A stretch of 64,000 nucleotides of DNA from the NCBI RefSeq assembly GCF_019704555.1, contig NZ_AP024745.1:8378501-8442500 (forward strand). Reading direction: 5' to 3'. The notes under the pieces are model-generated. The model was not told the DNA's origin and searched no databases. It saw nothing but the letters and a program-made list of their open reading frames with translations. A program made the translations under genes and the position numbers. The DNA is from Actinoplanes sp. L3-i22 (GTDB lineage: Bacteria; Actinomycetota; Actinomycetes; Mycobacteriales; Micromonosporaceae). Shown here piece after piece: positions 45,631 through 53,690 of this stretch (position 1 is the stretch's first letter; every line of letters begins with the position of its first letter).

Positions 45631-47327
45631 CTCCGGTCACCGCGCAACTGCGAGAAGTACGAGTCGTCGTCGTCCCGGGCCCGGCCCCGGCCCACCGGCG
45701 CGTCGCCCCGGCCCGGGTCGGCGGCCGGCCGGCGACGCCGGGTCCCGGTGTCGACCAGCGACTCCTCGTCCTCGGCCAGGTCGACGAACTGGCTGCGGCT
45801 GTGCCGGCCGTCGTCGGCGCGGCGGCGGCCACCGCTGCGCGGCTCGTCGTCGTCCTCGAAACGCGGGGCGCGCTGACGCGGGACGTCCTCGTAGCGGGGC
45901 TCGTCGTCGGCGCGGCGGCGGCCCGCCGGGGCGGGGGCGCCACGGGGACGTTCGTCCTCGTAGTAGTCCTCCTCGGCGTACCGGCGCATGCGGGTCTGGG
46001 TGTCCTCCATCCGCATCCGGGTCTGCGTGTCGTCCATCCGCATCCGCGTCCCGGTCTCCTCGGGGCGCATCCGCGTGCCGGTGTCGTCCGGGCGCAGCCG
46101 GGTGCCGGTGTCCTCGGGACGCAGCCGGGTACCGGTGTCCTCCATCGAGGTGCGGGACCGGCGGGCGCGCGGCTCCTCCTCGTCGTCGGCGAAACGGCGG
46201 CCACGTGGGCGCGGGCCGTCGTCGTAGTACTCGTCCTGGCGACGCGGGCGCGGGGCGGGCTCCTCGTACCGGTCGTCGTCGAAGTCACGCCGCGACACCG
46301 CCCGGGTCGGCTCGTCGAAGCGGTCGTCGTCGGCGGCGCGGCGCTGGCGCGGGGCGGGCGCCTCGAGCTCACGCATGTCGCGCCGGTCGGCGATCGGCTC
46401 CTGGGCCATCGGGGCCACGGCCGGGCTGACCGGGGCCGCGGGCGGCGCGGCCGGGGCCGCGGCGGGCACCCAGCTGTTCACCGCCGGAGCGGCCTGGACC
46501 AGGTCGCCACCCGGCTGCTCGCGGTCGCGGCCGCCACCCCACCGGTTGCGCGGGGCGCTGGAGGTGGGCACCACGCCGGTGCTGGCGGACGGCTTGGGGG
46601 CGCCGATCCCGGCGGCGGACGAGAAGTCCTTGCGCCGGTTCAGGCTGACCGAGAGCCGCACGGCCAGGCCGATGAGCACCATCAGCACGCAGACCACGTA
46701 GCTGACGATGACCCAGGTCGCCGCGGCGCGGCCGGCGCTGAGACCGTGGACCAGGGCGGTCGGCCAGATCAGGTACGAGATCGAGTGGATCGCGCGCCAC
46801 ATCCACGGCTTGCCGCGGCCGATGAACCGGGCCCGCATCAGGCCGGTCCAGGTGACCAGCACCATGATGTAGCCGGAGAGCTGGCCGAGGCCGATGTACA
46901 GCGTGTTGGTCGGCGTGATGAACGGGATGAAGATGTCGATCACACGGATGTGAGATTCGACGGTCTTGGTCCAGAGGTGGAACGCCAGCGCGGACATCGC
47001 CATCACGCCGGTGGTCCGGTGGGTGGACTGGAGCAGCACCCTCTGCCGGATGGTGAGGACCAGGCGGTCGGTGGAGACCAGGCCGACCATGATGGTGATC
47101 GAGAGTGACACAAGGGTGAGGACACCCATGTAGTACTCCGAGTACATGAAGAAGTAGACGTATCCGACGCGACCGGGGCCGGTCATCATCGCGACCGCCC
47201 AGACTGCCGCCAGGACGCTTACCACCAGCAGGATGACCGCGCCTGTGGGCACGGAGCCCTTACCGGTGGAGCCGATGTCGACCGCGACCCTACTCGCGGC
47301 GCCTTCTTTGTTCTTCGACCGGGCCAT
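45627..47327 (-). CDS. ferric-reductase-like haem membrane protein with repeat-rich cytoplasmic tail
   Basis: A 566-aa protein. Residues 20-240 hold about six membrane helices with two His pairs (STHRTTGVMAMSALAFHLW; RAIHSISYLIWPTALVHGL) fitting the b-haem ligands of the ferric-reductase-like transmembrane domain. The remaining 320 residues are a highly charged disordered tail containing six tandem nonapeptides of type [ED][DE]T[GQ]TR[LM]R[PM], and a further DTGTR near the end. ATG at 47327 has GAGGAG at 4 nt. It is translationally coupled to the NuoF-like gene. I infer transmembrane electron transfer from NAD(P)H to an external acceptor, possibly the redoxin lipoprotein. Confidence 0.82.
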   Translation of the reverse strand: MARSKNKEGAASRVAVDIGSTGKGSVPTGAVILLVVSVLAAVWAVAMMTGPGRVGYVYFFMYSEYYMGVLTLVSLSITIMVGLVSTDRLVLTIRQRVLLQSTHRTTGVMAMSALAFHLWTKTVESHIRVIDIFIPFITPTNTLYIGLGQLSGYIMVLVTWTGLMRARFIGRGKPWMWRAIHSISYLIWPTALVHGLSAGRAAATWVIVSYVVCVLMVLIGLAVRLSVSLNRRKDFSSAAGIGAPKPSASTGVVPTSSAPRNRWGGGRDREQPGGDLVQAAPAVNSWVPAAAPAAPPAAPVSPAVAPMAQEPIADRRDMRELEAPAPRQRRAADDDRFDEPTRAVSRRDFDDDRYEEPAPRPRRQDEYYDDGPRPRGRRFADDEEEPRARRSRTSMEDTGTRLRPEDTGTRLRPDDTGTRMRPEETGTRMRMDDTQTRMRMEDTQTRMRRYAEEDYYEDERPRGAPAPAGRRRADDEPRYEDVPRQRAPRFEDDDEPRSGGRRRADDGRHSRSQFVDLAEDEESLVDTGTRRRRPAADPGRGDAPVGRGRARDDDDSYFSQLRGDRS

Positions 47328-47703
47328 TAACTCCTCGTTTTCCGCAACGGTCACGTCCCGTGGGCGGTGGGACGCCGGCGCTCGTGGGGAACGCCCCGTG
47401 CTCAAGTTGTTCCGGACCCGTCCGTGGCGTCGCTTTCCCCTGCATTGCCCCGGCCGCGTCCTCCCCGGATTACGTGCCGGGCGGGGCTTCGGTTGAACGC
47501 GTGCGAAATTTCTGGGCGACTCTTTTTAGTGATCGCCTCGCTACTTTTCGCACATGCCGTGTGACCTGCGGGAATGACGATTTTCCAGGGTTCTTAAGCA
47601 AGAAATAAGGTGCGCCGGGGAGTGACCGCCACCACCCGGTGAACCATTCGGGCCGACCCGGCGAACTTACTGGTGAAGGGGACGTCCGAGAAGGGGGATC
47701 GAC
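47328..47703. other. promoter region without a supported gene
   Basis: About 375 bp between two divergently transcribed genes (starts at 47327 minus and 47704 plus). The middle (47510-47610) is markedly AT-richer than its surroundings, with CTTTTTAGTG and TTCTTAAGCAAGAAATAAGG. The latter contains TTCTTAAGCAAGAA, an inverted repeat TTCTT-AAGC-AAGAA. This is likely where the promoters lie. No reading frame is convincing. Confidence 0.5.
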
Positions 47704-48504
47704 GTGCGGCATCTCACCGCGCTGCTCTGGGCCACGCTCGCCGGGGCCGCACTGGGCGCCGGCGGCCTGACCGCGCCGGCCGACGCCGACGTGCCGGGGT
47801 TCAGCGTGCGCCTGACCACGCCCGCCACATTCCAGGCCGGCGGCACTACGAAGACGATCACCGCGGTGGCCTCGTCGGACCAGACGCGGTGCCGGAAGGT
47901 GCGCTGGACGCTGGTGGTGACCGGCGGCAAGGTGCCACTGAACCAGATCCGGGTGACCCGCGTCGAGAACAACCGCGAGTTCGCCACCCAGGTCAGCACG
48001 TCCGGCAACACCGCCACGATCATCGACGACCAGGTCGACCCGGGCACGCTCTGCCGCGGCCGCACGGTCACCGGCCAGTGGCTGGTCGGCTTCACCGGCC
48101 GGGACGGCGGCGAGGTCCGCTTCGAGGCGCAGGCCGACGACGCGCAGAACACCCGGCTCACCTCGATCAGCAGCACCACCGAGGTGACCACCAAGGTCGC
48201 CACCGCCTCACCCGCGCCCACGCCGACGAAGACCACCAAGGCGCCCACGGCGTCGGCGTCGCCCACCGAGGACGACCCGATCGAGGAGGTCACCGAGCCG
48301 ACCCAGCCGGCCAACCGGACGACCAGCGCGTCGGCCCTGGTGCCCGCGTCCACCGACCAGAGCAACCTGCTCGGCCCGGGGCTGATCGTCGGCGGCGTGT
48401 TCTTCTTCCTCGGCCTGATCCTGCTACTGCGTCTGCGCTCCCGGACGAAGGAGGCGCGCCGCCAGTCCCAGACCTTGCCGACCGGTTTCTACACGATGCC
48501 GTAA
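47704..48504 (+). CDS. secreted or cell-surface protein with C-terminal membrane anchor
   Basis: A 266-aa protein with a signal peptide (about 1-29, ending APADADV), an extracellular beta-rich domain with two Cys (TRCRKVRWTLVV; TLCRGRTVTGQWLVGF), a Thr/Pro/Ser-rich linker (about 165-215), a membrane helix (LLGPGLIVGGVFFFLGLILLLRL) and a basic cytoplasmic end. This is the architecture of a surface protein tethered by a stalk. The domain was not recognised. GTG start with GGGGG 6 nt upstream. Confidence 0.7.
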   Translation: MRHLTALLWATLAGAALGAGGLTAPADADVPGFSVRLTTPATFQAGGTTKTITAVASSDQTRCRKVRWTLVVTGGKVPLNQIRVTRVENNREFATQVSTSGNTATIIDDQVDPGTLCRGRTVTGQWLVGFTGRDGGEVRFEAQADDAQNTRLTSISSTTEVTTKVATASPAPTPTKTTKAPTASASPTEDDPIEEVTEPTQPANRTTSASALVPASTDQSNLLGPGLIVGGVFFFLGLILLLRLRSRTKEARRQSQTLPTGFYTMP

Positions 48505-48617
48505 TCCGTCCGGTTATTCCCATATCTCCCGGGTGATTTGCCCACTAAACGGGGCTTTGGGGTCTACGGTGCCTTTACCGTGATCCACATCGTCACCGTC
48601 CACCCGGGAAGGCCTTC

Positions 48618-49223
48618 GTGACTCGTACCGCCAAAATCGCGGGCGCGGTCGGCGCACTAGCCCTCGCCGCCGTCGCCGTGCCCGCCGGCGTCTCCTTCGC
48701 CGGCACCGACCGGACGTCCGCCGCACCCGCGCCGGACACCCGGCCGGCCACCACCCAGGAAGAGAGTTTCCTGGGTGGCGTGCCCCAGGTCCCGGCCGCG
48801 CTGCAGCCGCCCGCCGGCAACGAGCTGCACGCGGTGCTCAAGGCCCGCGGCGTCCAGGTCTACGAATGCAAGCGCGGCACGTGGCAGCCGCTCGAACCGG
48901 CCGCGTCGCTGACCGGCGTGACCATGAGCCCGGTCAAGAAGGTCACCGCCGTCCACTTCCGCGGCCCGGCCTGGGTCTCCGACCAGGACGGCTCGATGGT
49001 CCAGGGCATCGACCCGATCACCACGCCGGCCCCGGACCCCGCGAACGTCCCGCAGGTCCTCTACAAGGCCACGGCCAACCGCGGCGGCGGCCTGTTCGGC
49101 GCGGTCACCTACATCCAGCGCATCGACCCGCACGGCGGCGCCGCCCCCTCGACAAGCTGCGGCGGCAACGACCCGGTGGCGGTCCCCTACCGAGCCGTGT
49201 ACCGATTTTTCACGAAAAAATAG
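48618..49223 (+). CDS. secreted DUF3455 protein
   Basis: A 201-aa exported protein. The signal peptide is about 1-29 (IAGAVGALALAAVAVPAGVSFA). The body has the DUF3455 hallmark VPAALQPPAGNELHAVLKARGVQVYECKRGTWQPLEPAASL, then VHFRGPAWVSDQDGSMVQG and VTYIQRIDPHGGAAPSTSCGGNDPVAVPYRAVYRF. The family occurs in bacteria and fungi and its function is unknown. Two Cys may form a disulfide. GTG start with GGGAAGG upstream. It ends against repeat copy 3, convergent with a PP2C gene. Confidence 0.82.
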   Translation: MTRTAKIAGAVGALALAAVAVPAGVSFAGTDRTSAAPAPDTRPATTQEESFLGGVPQVPAALQPPAGNELHAVLKARGVQVYECKRGTWQPLEPAASLTGVTMSPVKKVTAVHFRGPAWVSDQDGSMVQGIDPITTPAPDPANVPQVLYKATANRGGGLFGAVTYIQRIDPHGGAAPSTSCGGNDPVAVPYRAVYRFFTKK

Positions 49224-49231
49224 CCCAGACC

Positions 49232-49370
49232 TTAAAGATCTTCATTGCCTCGGCTGCGGCCAATAACTGATCGTCGCTCCCGCGGGGACCCTTCCGGGCC
49301 TCGCAAGGGCGCGGGGCGCCCAGAACACGAGACCCGCAAGGGCGATGTCCGAGGGTGGTTGCGGTCTAAA
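49232..49370 (-). repeat. dispersed intergenic element, copy 3 of 4
   Basis: A copy on the minus strand beginning 15 nt past the stop of the PP2C gene at 49386. The invariant block is 49269-49298. The outer hairpin is GGGTCTCG/CGAGGCCC (one U-G pair on the minus strand) and the inner is GGGCGC/GCGCCC with loop CCC. It ends GAGGCAATGAAGATC. Its other edge touches the stop of the DUF3455 gene. Confidence 0.85.
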
Positions 49371-49385
49371 ACCCGGCACCCCGGA

Positions 49386-50258
49386 TCAGGTGACAGTCAG
49401 GACTATGGCGGTGGCGTTGTCCTGACCGCCGGCCGACAGGGTGGCTTCGAGCAGGGCGTTCACCGCGGCGGTCGGGGAGCCTGCGGCAAGGAGCCCGGTG
49501 AGGGACTCGTAGTCCAGCTGGCCCGAAACGCCGTCGGTGCACAGGAGCAGACGGTCCCCGGGGTGCAGCGGGACGTCGAGAACGTCCGGCGGCGGCTCGT
49601 CCGGGTGCCCGGCGTAGCGGGTCAACCGGTAACCGTCGGCGTGCGCCCGGGGGTCGGTGGCGGCATACCAGCCGTGGATCAGACCCAGCCAGGCGATCGT
49701 GTGATCGACGGTGAGGAGTTCCAGGAGGCCGCCCCGCAGGCGATACGCCCGGGAGTCGCCGAGCTGCACGATCCGGACAGCGGGTTCGGACTCCGGCAGG
49801 TCGGCCGGCACCTCGGCAGGTTCGGGCGCCGGCGGGTCGGCCCGCACGTCGGCAGGCGGGACCGGGCCGCGACCGGAAGCCCGGGAACCGTCGAGAGCCG
49901 CGGAACGGCCGGGGCCGTCCGGGGGGACTCCGATCAGGGCGGTGAGGGTGCAGCCGGTGAGGTCGTGCAGGGTGCGGGCTTTACGCCGTACGGCGGAATG
50001 CACTTGGGCGACAGCGGCCCGCAGCGCGGACGGGGATGGACCACCGCATTCCCTCGCGAAGGTGTCGACCGCGATGCGGCCGGCGGCCGCGCTGCCCTCC
50101 CCCGCGCCCATCCCGTCGGCGACGATCGCGAGCGGCCGATCCGGGTCGAGATGCAGCACGTCGTAGTTCCGGTCGTACCGATCCCCGGTCACGCTCCCGG
50201 CCGCCGCGCGCACGGACCGCTTCCCGATCCGCCACACGACCCCATCGGAACCGCTCAC
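49386..50258 (-). CDS. PP2C-like Ser/Thr phosphatase (divergent)
   Basis: A 290-aa phosphatase. It has GDRYDRNYDVLHLDPDRPLAIVADGMGAGEGSAAA, GCTLTALIGV, VRIVQLGDSRAYRLRGG, LLCTDGVSGQLD and AGGQDNATAIVLTV, so the metal-binding Asp residues are present. A Pro/Ala/Asp-rich insert of about 45 residues sits between strands (residues 130-175). GTG at 50258 is chosen for GGAGG at 7 nt; the frame is open further upstream through tandem repeats. It differs from the canonical PP2C at 35837 and probably serves a distinct pathway. Confidence 0.85.
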   Translation of the reverse strand: MSGSDGVVWRIGKRSVRAAAGSVTGDRYDRNYDVLHLDPDRPLAIVADGMGAGEGSAAAGRIAVDTFARECGGPSPSALRAAVAQVHSAVRRKARTLHDLTGCTLTALIGVPPDGPGRSAALDGSRASGRGPVPPADVRADPPAPEPAEVPADLPESEPAVRIVQLGDSRAYRLRGGLLELLTVDHTIAWLGLIHGWYAATDPRAHADGYRLTRYAGHPDEPPPDVLDVPLHPGDRLLLCTDGVSGQLDYESLTGLLAAGSPTAAVNALLEATLSAGGQDNATAIVLTVT

Positions 50259-50447
50259 GCCAGACCCTCCACCCAAATCCGATAAATCCGCACACGCCCC
50301 AAGCCCGCGGTCACCGGCCCAGTGAAGCGCCCGGCGGCAAGGCCCGCGCAATCGGGCCGGCCCCGGAACCACCGGCGGCGAGACCCCCGGCAGCAGGTCC
50401 CGGACGCACCGCCGGCCGGGCCCCGGCAACGAGCCCAGAAACCGGCG

Positions 50448-50535
50448 GCGGGACGGGTGGCCGCGCAGGGCCACGGCGGGACGGGGTGGCCGCGCAAAGA
50501 CCGCGGCGGGACGGGGTGGCCGCGCAGAGGCCGCG
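50448..50535. repeat. three tandem about 30-bp units plus downstream GGTGAG run
   Basis: GCGGGACGGG(G)TGGCCGCGCA plus 10 variable bases is repeated at 50448, 50476 and 50506 (28, 30 and 30 bp). Just beyond, within the last codons of the minus-strand gene at 50541, lies a GGGTGA run (50556-50581) giving Leu-Thr repeats and, on the plus strand, a G-quadruplex-capable pattern of three GGG runs plus GG. Probably slippage-prone DNA. Confidence 0.75.
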
Positions 50536-50540
50536 GCGGG

Positions 50541-51152
50541 TCAGGGCTCGCCGACGGTGAGGGTGAGGGTGAGGGTGAGGTGGGCGCGGGCGGCCTCGAC
50601 CAGCGCCTCCGGCTCGTCCGCATGGAAGCGGATCTGAGTCACCGCCTCCCCCCGGGTCTTGCGGACCGGAACCACCAGCGGCCCCACCAGCCGCACGTCG
50701 ACGCTGGTCTGACTGGCCATCCCCAGCGACAGCACCCCGTCCTCCACCTGTGTCTGCCCACCCGGCGGCAGCGACCGCCGGCGCACCTCGAGCCCGGCGA
50801 TCTGATCCCACCGCAGCGGCAGGTCGAGCGTGATGCTGTTGCGGATCCGCAGCCCGGACGGCCCGACGACATGCTGGTGGACGTGCATCGTGGCGAGCAG
50901 CCCGACCATCCAGATCAGCCCGTAGACACCGAGCCCGAGCGCCACCCCGCGAACCGCCGCCCACGGCAGGATCAGGTGCAGGATCGGCAGCTCGATCGCG
51001 GAGACGACCAGGAACGCGCCGAGGATCAGGTTGACCGCGCGATGGTAGGTGAAGCGTCGCGCCCCGGCCTCGATCGCGACCGGCCGGCGGAAGACCCAGC
51101 GGAACAGCGCGGCCCAGAGCCGCAGCTCGTAGCGGATCACCGAGCGGATCAC
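50541..51152 (-). CDS. membrane protein with PH-like C-terminal domain
   Basis: A 203-aa protein with two membrane helices (about 40-60 NLILGAFLVVSAIELPILHLI and 68-90) and a cytosolic beta-rich domain resembling bacterial PH domains (GLRIRNSITLDLPLRWDQIAGLEVRRRSLPPG). It ends in the repeat-encoded LTLTLTLTVGEP. The GTG start overlaps the stop of the MarR gene (GTGA), so it is coupled to the regulator and is probably its regulon member. Function unknown. Confidence 0.7.
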   Translation of the reverse strand: MIRSVIRYELRLWAALFRWVFRRPVAIEAGARRFTYHRAVNLILGAFLVVSAIELPILHLILPWAAVRGVALGLGVYGLIWMVGLLATMHVHQHVVGPSGLRIRNSITLDLPLRWDQIAGLEVRRRSLPPGGQTQVEDGVLSLGMASQTSVDVRLVGPLVVPVRKTRGEAVTQIRFHADEPEALVEAARAHLTLTLTLTVGEP

Positions 51153-51613
51153 GAGGTCACCCCCGGCTGGTGGACGAGGCCGAGCCCGTGCAGCGTGGCC
51201 AGCACGTCGTCGAGGCCGGCGAGCAGCGCGTCGAAGCGCGCGGCCGGCATGTGCGCGAACAGCTGCCGCCCGAACTCCCGCTGCTGGGCGGTGATCCCGG
51301 CGAGCAGCTCGGTGCCCCGGGCCGTGCAGGTGACCAGGGCCGCGCGCCGGTCGGTGGGGTGCGCCTCGCGGGTCACCAGGCCGCCGGCGACCAGCCCGTC
51401 GACCAGGCCGGTGATCGCCCGCGGGGTCACCTTGAGCGCGTCGGCGAGGGCGCGCTGCGGGCTGGGACCCATCTCGCGCAGCGCCCAGAGCAGCGTCATC
51501 CGGGAGACGCTGAGCCCCTGCGCGGCGAGGCTCTTGGTCATGTCGTCGTTGAGCAGCACGACCAGCTCGATGATCCGGTCGAGTCCGGCGGCGTAGCGTT
51601 CGTCGTCACCCAT
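51149..51613 (-). CDS. MarR-family transcriptional regulator
   Basis: A 154-aa winged-helix regulator. The core is LSVSRMTLLWALREMGPSPQRALADALKVTPRAITGLVDGLVAGGLVTREAHPTDRRAALVTCTARG, with the DRR wing motif. Flanking helices form the dimer domain. The ATG at 51613 is preferred because the palindrome TGTAGGGCCTACA lies 20-33 nt upstream, where an autoregulatory operator is expected; in-frame ATGs inside the palindrome are less likely. It is coupled to the membrane protein downstream. The ligand is unknown. Confidence 0.88.
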   Translation of the reverse strand: MGDDERYAAGLDRIIELVVLLNDDMTKSLAAQGLSVSRMTLLWALREMGPSPQRALADALKVTPRAITGLVDGLVAGGLVTREAHPTDRRAALVTCTARGTELLAGITAQQREFGRQLFAHMPAARFDALLAGLDDVLATLHGLGLVHQPGVTS

Positions 51614-51633
51614 ATCGTGAAGGTACAACATCA

Positions 51634-51646
51634 TGTAGGGCCTACA
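51634..51646. promoter_or_regulatory. palindromic operator of the marR gene
   Basis: TGTAGG-G-CCTACA is a perfect 6+1+6 palindrome just upstream of the MarR start and downstream of the cellulase terminator. Its position and symmetry fit autoregulation by a MarR dimer. Confidence 0.6.
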
Positions 51647-51663
51647 CAATACTCGGAAAAAGA

Positions 51664-51695
51664 ACCCCCGCCCCGGGCATGAACGGGGCGGGGGT
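51664..51695 (-). terminator. intrinsic terminator of the cellulase gene
   Basis: An 11-bp perfect stem (ACCCCCGCCCC at 51664-51674, complement at 51685-51695) with a 10-nt loop. On the minus strand TTCTTTTTCC follows. It lies 17 nt past the cellulase stop. Confidence 0.85.
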
Positions 51696-51712
51696 CCGGT
51701 CGTGCGGCCGGG

Positions 51713-53491
51713 CTACAGCGCCGGGTAGGCGTTCGCCATCAGCTGCTGGAACTGGGCGGAGAACCAGGCGCCGGAGATCGGCGCGTTCGGCAGGGCGCCG
51801 CTCATGCTGTTGCCGTTGCGGGCGTTACCGGTGTAGGTCGGGTCGCACATCCGGTCGAAGCCCTTGCCCTCGTCGTTCGGGATCAGCGAGGAGGAGCCGT
51901 CCGACTCGCCCGGGGGCTTGACCCAGACGTAGGCGTCGATGCCCGCGGCCGGGGCGGCCTTGGGACGCTCGCCGAGGCCGGCGCCGGACTGGTTGCACCA
52001 GTTGCCGGCGTGGATCCGGCGGTCGATGCGGGAGCCGTCGACGTACGTGTTGACGTCGGTCGAGGTGCTCGCCGCGGTGGGCCGGGCCGAGCCGCCCCAG
52101 CCGTTGCGGGAGGTGTCGATCAGCATCCCGATGTTGCTGTTGAAGCCGATCGAGACCAGCTTGGTCCGGAACGCCTGGGCGAACGTCAGCTCGTCGGTGT
52201 ACTGGTTCCAGTCCACCCACTTCGACTGCCGGACGCTCTGGCCACCGACCGTGGTGGTCGGCTGGACCCACGGCTCGGACAGCGCCGAGTAGTTGGCCGT
52301 GTTGGTGATGAAGCCGGTGACGTTGTTGACGCTGCCGGACGCCTGGGCGGCCTGGAGCATGATGTCCGCGGTCGGGCTGAAGTTCGAGTCCCAGCCGATC
52401 CAGCCGTGGTGCGCGGCGTCGACGTAGTTGTAGGTGTTGCTCAGCGCGCCGAGCTTGTTCAGGGCGTAACCGATGCCCTGCACGTACCCGCCGTTGGCCT
52501 TCATCGTGTCGCACATCGCCGTGCCGCCGGCCTGGCCGGAGGTGTTGGTGACGAGGTTCGGCAGCGAGTCGATCTCGACGATGTTGATGATCCGCAGGCT
52601 CTTGTACTTCGCGTCGGCCTGGATCGCGGCGATCGGGTCGATGTACTCGGTCTTGTAGCGCGGCAGGTCGTTCGGGCCGAGCTCACCGTTCGAGGCGAGA
52701 GCGGCGCAGTCCCGGCCGGGCAGGTTGTAGATCACGAACTGGATGTAGCCGGCGCCCTGCGCGAGAGCCGCGTCCAGGTGCGCCCGGACCCCCATCGCGC
52801 CGTTCGAGCTGCTGCTCGTGGTGCCCTCGATCGCGGCGATCCGGTCCAGCCAGACCGCGGTCGGGTTGTTCGAGACGCGGCTGCCGCCGGTCTCGGCGTC
52901 GGCCTTCGCCTTCCACTCCGGGTTCACGTAGCCCTTGACGCCGGCGTACGGGTTGTCCACCTTCACGCCCGGGCTCGTCGAGGTCGACGGCGACACGCTG
53001 GTGGAGGGCGACACGCTGGTCGACGGGGAGACGCTGGTGGACGGGCTCGACGAGGGCGAGCCGGGCGTCGTGGCGCCGGTGCAGGCGGTCCCGTTCAGCT
53101 TGAACGTGGCCGGGGTGGCGTTCGTCCCCGAGTAGTTCGCGTTGAAGCCGAAGTTCGCCGTCCCGTTGGTGGCGAGCGAGGCCGCCCACGACGGGTTCGT
53201 CGCGGTCACGTTCTGCCCGGACTGGGTGATCGTGGCGCTCCAGCCTTGCGTGATCGTCTGGTTACCGGCGAAGGCCCAGGTCAGGTTCCAGCCACCGGAG
53301 ATCGGGTCGCCGAGGTTGGTGACGACGACGTTGCCGGTGAAGCCGGTGGACCACTGGTTCACCGTGTAGTCGACACGACAGCCGGCGGCCGCGCTGGCAT
53401 CGGTCGACATCGCGACCGCGCCGGCGCCGGCCACGACACTCACGACGGCGGCTGCCGTGAGGGCTCGTGCCCGGGTGGAGATGGATCTCAT
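51713..53491 (-). CDS. secreted family 6 cellulase with N-terminal CBM2
   Basis: A 592-aa extracellular glycosidase. The signal peptide is about 1-34 (ALTAAAVVSVVAGAGAVA...ASAAA). A family 2 cellulose-binding module is at about 36-137 (CRVDYTVNQWSTGFTGNVVVTN; ISGGWNLTWAF; C-terminal Cys). The linker is a PSTSV repeat (SPSTSVSPSTSV), and the GH6 catalytic domain is about 170-592. GH6 signatures include YIQFVIYNLPGRDCAAL (catalytic Asp region), IVEIDSLPNLV, YVDAAHHGWIGW, FNSNIGMLIDTSRNGWGG and DAYVWVKPPGESDG. It releases cellobiose from cellulose by inversion. ATG at 53491 follows GAGGAG. A CebR-type operator lies 102 nt upstream of the start codon. Confidence 0.93.
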   Translation of the reverse strand: MRSISTRARALTAAAVVSVVAGAGAVAMSTDASAAAGCRVDYTVNQWSTGFTGNVVVTNLGDPISGGWNLTWAFAGNQTITQGWSATITQSGQNVTATNPSWAASLATNGTANFGFNANYSGTNATPATFKLNGTACTGATTPGSPSSSPSTSVSPSTSVSPSTSVSPSTSTSPGVKVDNPYAGVKGYVNPEWKAKADAETGGSRVSNNPTAVWLDRIAAIEGTTSSSSNGAMGVRAHLDAALAQGAGYIQFVIYNLPGRDCAALASNGELGPNDLPRYKTEYIDPIAAIQADAKYKSLRIINIVEIDSLPNLVTNTSGQAGGTAMCDTMKANGGYVQGIGYALNKLGALSNTYNYVDAAHHGWIGWDSNFSPTADIMLQAAQASGSVNNVTGFITNTANYSALSEPWVQPTTTVGGQSVRQSKWVDWNQYTDELTFAQAFRTKLVSIGFNSNIGMLIDTSRNGWGGSARPTAASTSTDVNTYVDGSRIDRRIHAGNWCNQSGAGLGERPKAAPAAGIDAYVWVKPPGESDGSSSLIPNDEGKGFDRMCDPTYTGNARNGNSMSGALPNAPISGAWFSAQFQQLMANAYPAL

Positions 53492-53592
53492 CAGGACTCC
53501 TCGAGGCGTGCGGCGGCGCCAGAGATCAGCGCCTATGGGAGCGGCGGCCGACACATCGGTGGGGATCGTTGGCCGACGCGGACAGCATTACA

Positions 53593-53606
53593 TGGGAGCG
53601 CTCCCA
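53593..53606. promoter_or_regulatory. CebR-type cellobiose operator
   Basis: TGGGAGCGCTCCCA is the exact 14-bp palindrome bound by the LacI-family repressor CebR in Streptomyces and relatives, released by cellobiose or cellotriose. It lies 102 bp upstream of the cellulase start and 85 bp upstream of the ECF sigma gene start, so repression of the cellulase in the absence of cello-oligosaccharides is expected. No CebR gene is in this window. Confidence 0.88.
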
Positions 53607-53690
53607 GCGCAACGATCCCGAAACAGAAGGGCAATGGGGCGTTCATGGTGCAACAACCGGGTCCCCGGCGGCCATAGGTGTGATGTGACC

